Part shown: piece after piece, positions 6,469-7,017 of the stretch
Layout: the number at the start of each line of letters is the position of its first letter
How positions within the stretch are numbered: position 1 is the first letter of the stretch
Assembly (NCBI GenBank): GCA_017882555.1
Contig: JADGPH010000199.1
Span: forward strand, 1 to 7,017
Direction: 5' to 3'
DNA length: 7,017 nucleotides
Source: Thermoleophilia bacterium
GTDB taxonomy: Bacteria; Actinomycetota; Thermoleophilia; Miltoncostaeales; Miltoncostaeaceae
Made by a program: the position numbers and the translations under genes
Notes under the pieces: generated by a model
Told to the model about the DNA's origin: nothing
The model's database searches: none
What the model saw: the letters and a program-made list of their open reading frames with translations, nothing else

Positions 6469-7017
6469 AAGGTACCTGCCGGATCGCCGATGAACTGCCC
6501 GCGGTTGAGGATTCCCGCCGGGTCAAACGCATCTTTCAGACGGCGCATGATCGCGAGTCCCGCCGGAGCCGGACCCCACGGGTCGCCACGCAGATCGTCG
6601 GCGGCATCGACGATCACCGCGTGCCCGCCGACCGCGAGGGCGCGCGCACGGACCTCGCGCAACTGGTCCAGGTCGCCGACGGCGACCGTGCAGAGACCTA
6701 CGCCGAGGTGGGCCTGAAAGACAAAGCCGCGCTCGGCCAGGTCGCTCGCAAACTGCGTGAGCACGGCCGGCGATACCCCGACCTCGACGGTTGCCTGGGC
6801 CCGAAAGACCGGCGGTGCGTGCCCCCGGTGCATGCCCGCGGGTGCGACCAGGTCCTCTGGAGGTCCGATCAGCTCGATATCGAGGCGATTTTGGCTGAGC
6901 AAGACGGCCGCAGGCTGGTGGATATGGCGCCGAGCCCGTTCACCGATGGCTGCCAGCGCGTGCGTCGGGCCCTCGGCCGAGAACCAGGCGCTCGACGACG
7001 GCCGCGGCCACAGTTTC
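6465..7017 (-). CDS. glcE: Glycolate oxidase FAD-binding subunit GlcE (C-terminal part; N-terminus outside window)
   Basis: 183 codons are visible before the TGA at 6467-6465; the frame is open at the right edge. The sequence fits the C-terminal half of an FAD-linked oxidase of the GlcE/vanillyl-alcohol oxidase fold. It has VGLCTVAVGDL at about 106-116, GGHAVIVDA at 130-138, then DPWGPAPAGLAIMRRLKDAF and the closing signature FDPAGILNRGQF at 164-175, which in this family helps hold the flavin. The N-terminal PP-loop FAD-binding region would lie beyond the edge, so cofactor residues cannot be judged. Translation is coupled to glcF by the GTGA overlap, as expected for subunits needed in equal amounts; glcD is expected upstream, outside the window. 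A GlcD C-terminus is an alternative but fits less well, since GlcD proteins usually end with a different NPGK-type motif. Confidence 0.86.
   Translation of the reverse strand, partial: KLWPRPSSSAWFSAEGPTHALAAIGERARRHIHQPAAVLLSQNRLDIELIGPPEDLVAPAGMHRGHAPPVFRAQATVEVGVSPAVLTQFASDLAERGFVFQAHLGVGLCTVAVGDLDQLREVRARALAVGGHAVIVDAADDLRGDPWGPAPAGLAIMRRLKDAFDPAGILNRGQFIGDPAGTL

Noticed and set aside
5305..6717. 470-residue open frame on the plus strand opposite glcF and glcE
   Set aside because: It lies antisense to two clearly recognisable genes, and its translation is rich in Arg/Gly/Ala/Pro with no domain. Long antisense frames are expected where codon third positions are nearly all G or C.

Overview
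The window is GC-rich with very strong third-position G/C bias. It carries six protein-coding genes on both strands with short spacers. No rRNA, tRNA, CRISPR array, transposase or integrase is visible. The base composition, an F420-type luciferase-like monooxygenase, a membrane-anchored LytR_C-domain protein with Thr/Ala-rich linkers, and a probable leaderless gene all point to a high-GC actinobacterium. A lineage such as Acidimicrobiia or Thermoleophilia is my guess only; there is no marker gene to test it.

Layout. (1) Positions 1-2086, minus strand: a two-gene unit. A small membrane-anchored LytR_C-domain protein comes first. It is followed, through an ATGA stop/start overlap, by a large gene that runs off the left edge. 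That gene fuses an N-terminal luciferase-like monooxygenase to the N-terminal part of an AMP-forming acyl/aryl-CoA ligase. (2) Positions 2087-2342: a divergent intergenic region with candidate -10 elements on both strands. (3) Positions 2343-4892, plus strand: an SF2 DEAH-type helicase with a complete motif set, a long uncharacterised helical C-terminal half and two poly-arginine tracts in a disordered tail. (4) Positions 4951-5202, plus strand: an 83-residue helical protein of unknown function. A -10-like hexamer lies exactly where a leaderless transcript would need it. (5) Positions 5205-5227: a perfect 10-bp GC-rich hairpin between convergent genes. (6) Positions 5236-7017, minus strand: the end of glcE (N-terminus outside the window) overlapping a complete glcF through GTGA. 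These are two subunits of glycolate oxidase; glcD would be expected just beyond the right edge.

How they fit together. The glcE-glcF pair is an ordinary metabolic operon: glycolate is oxidised to glyoxylate and electrons pass through FAD and Fe-S subunits. The helicase is probably a nucleic-acid remodelling or repair enzyme, and the small protein downstream may be unrelated. The LytR_C protein is translationally coupled to the fusion enzyme, but I see no obvious functional link. I see no convincing new multi-gene system. The features most worth following are the monooxygenase-ligase fusion, the LytR_C fold with a Thr-rich insertion, and the arginine-tailed helicase.
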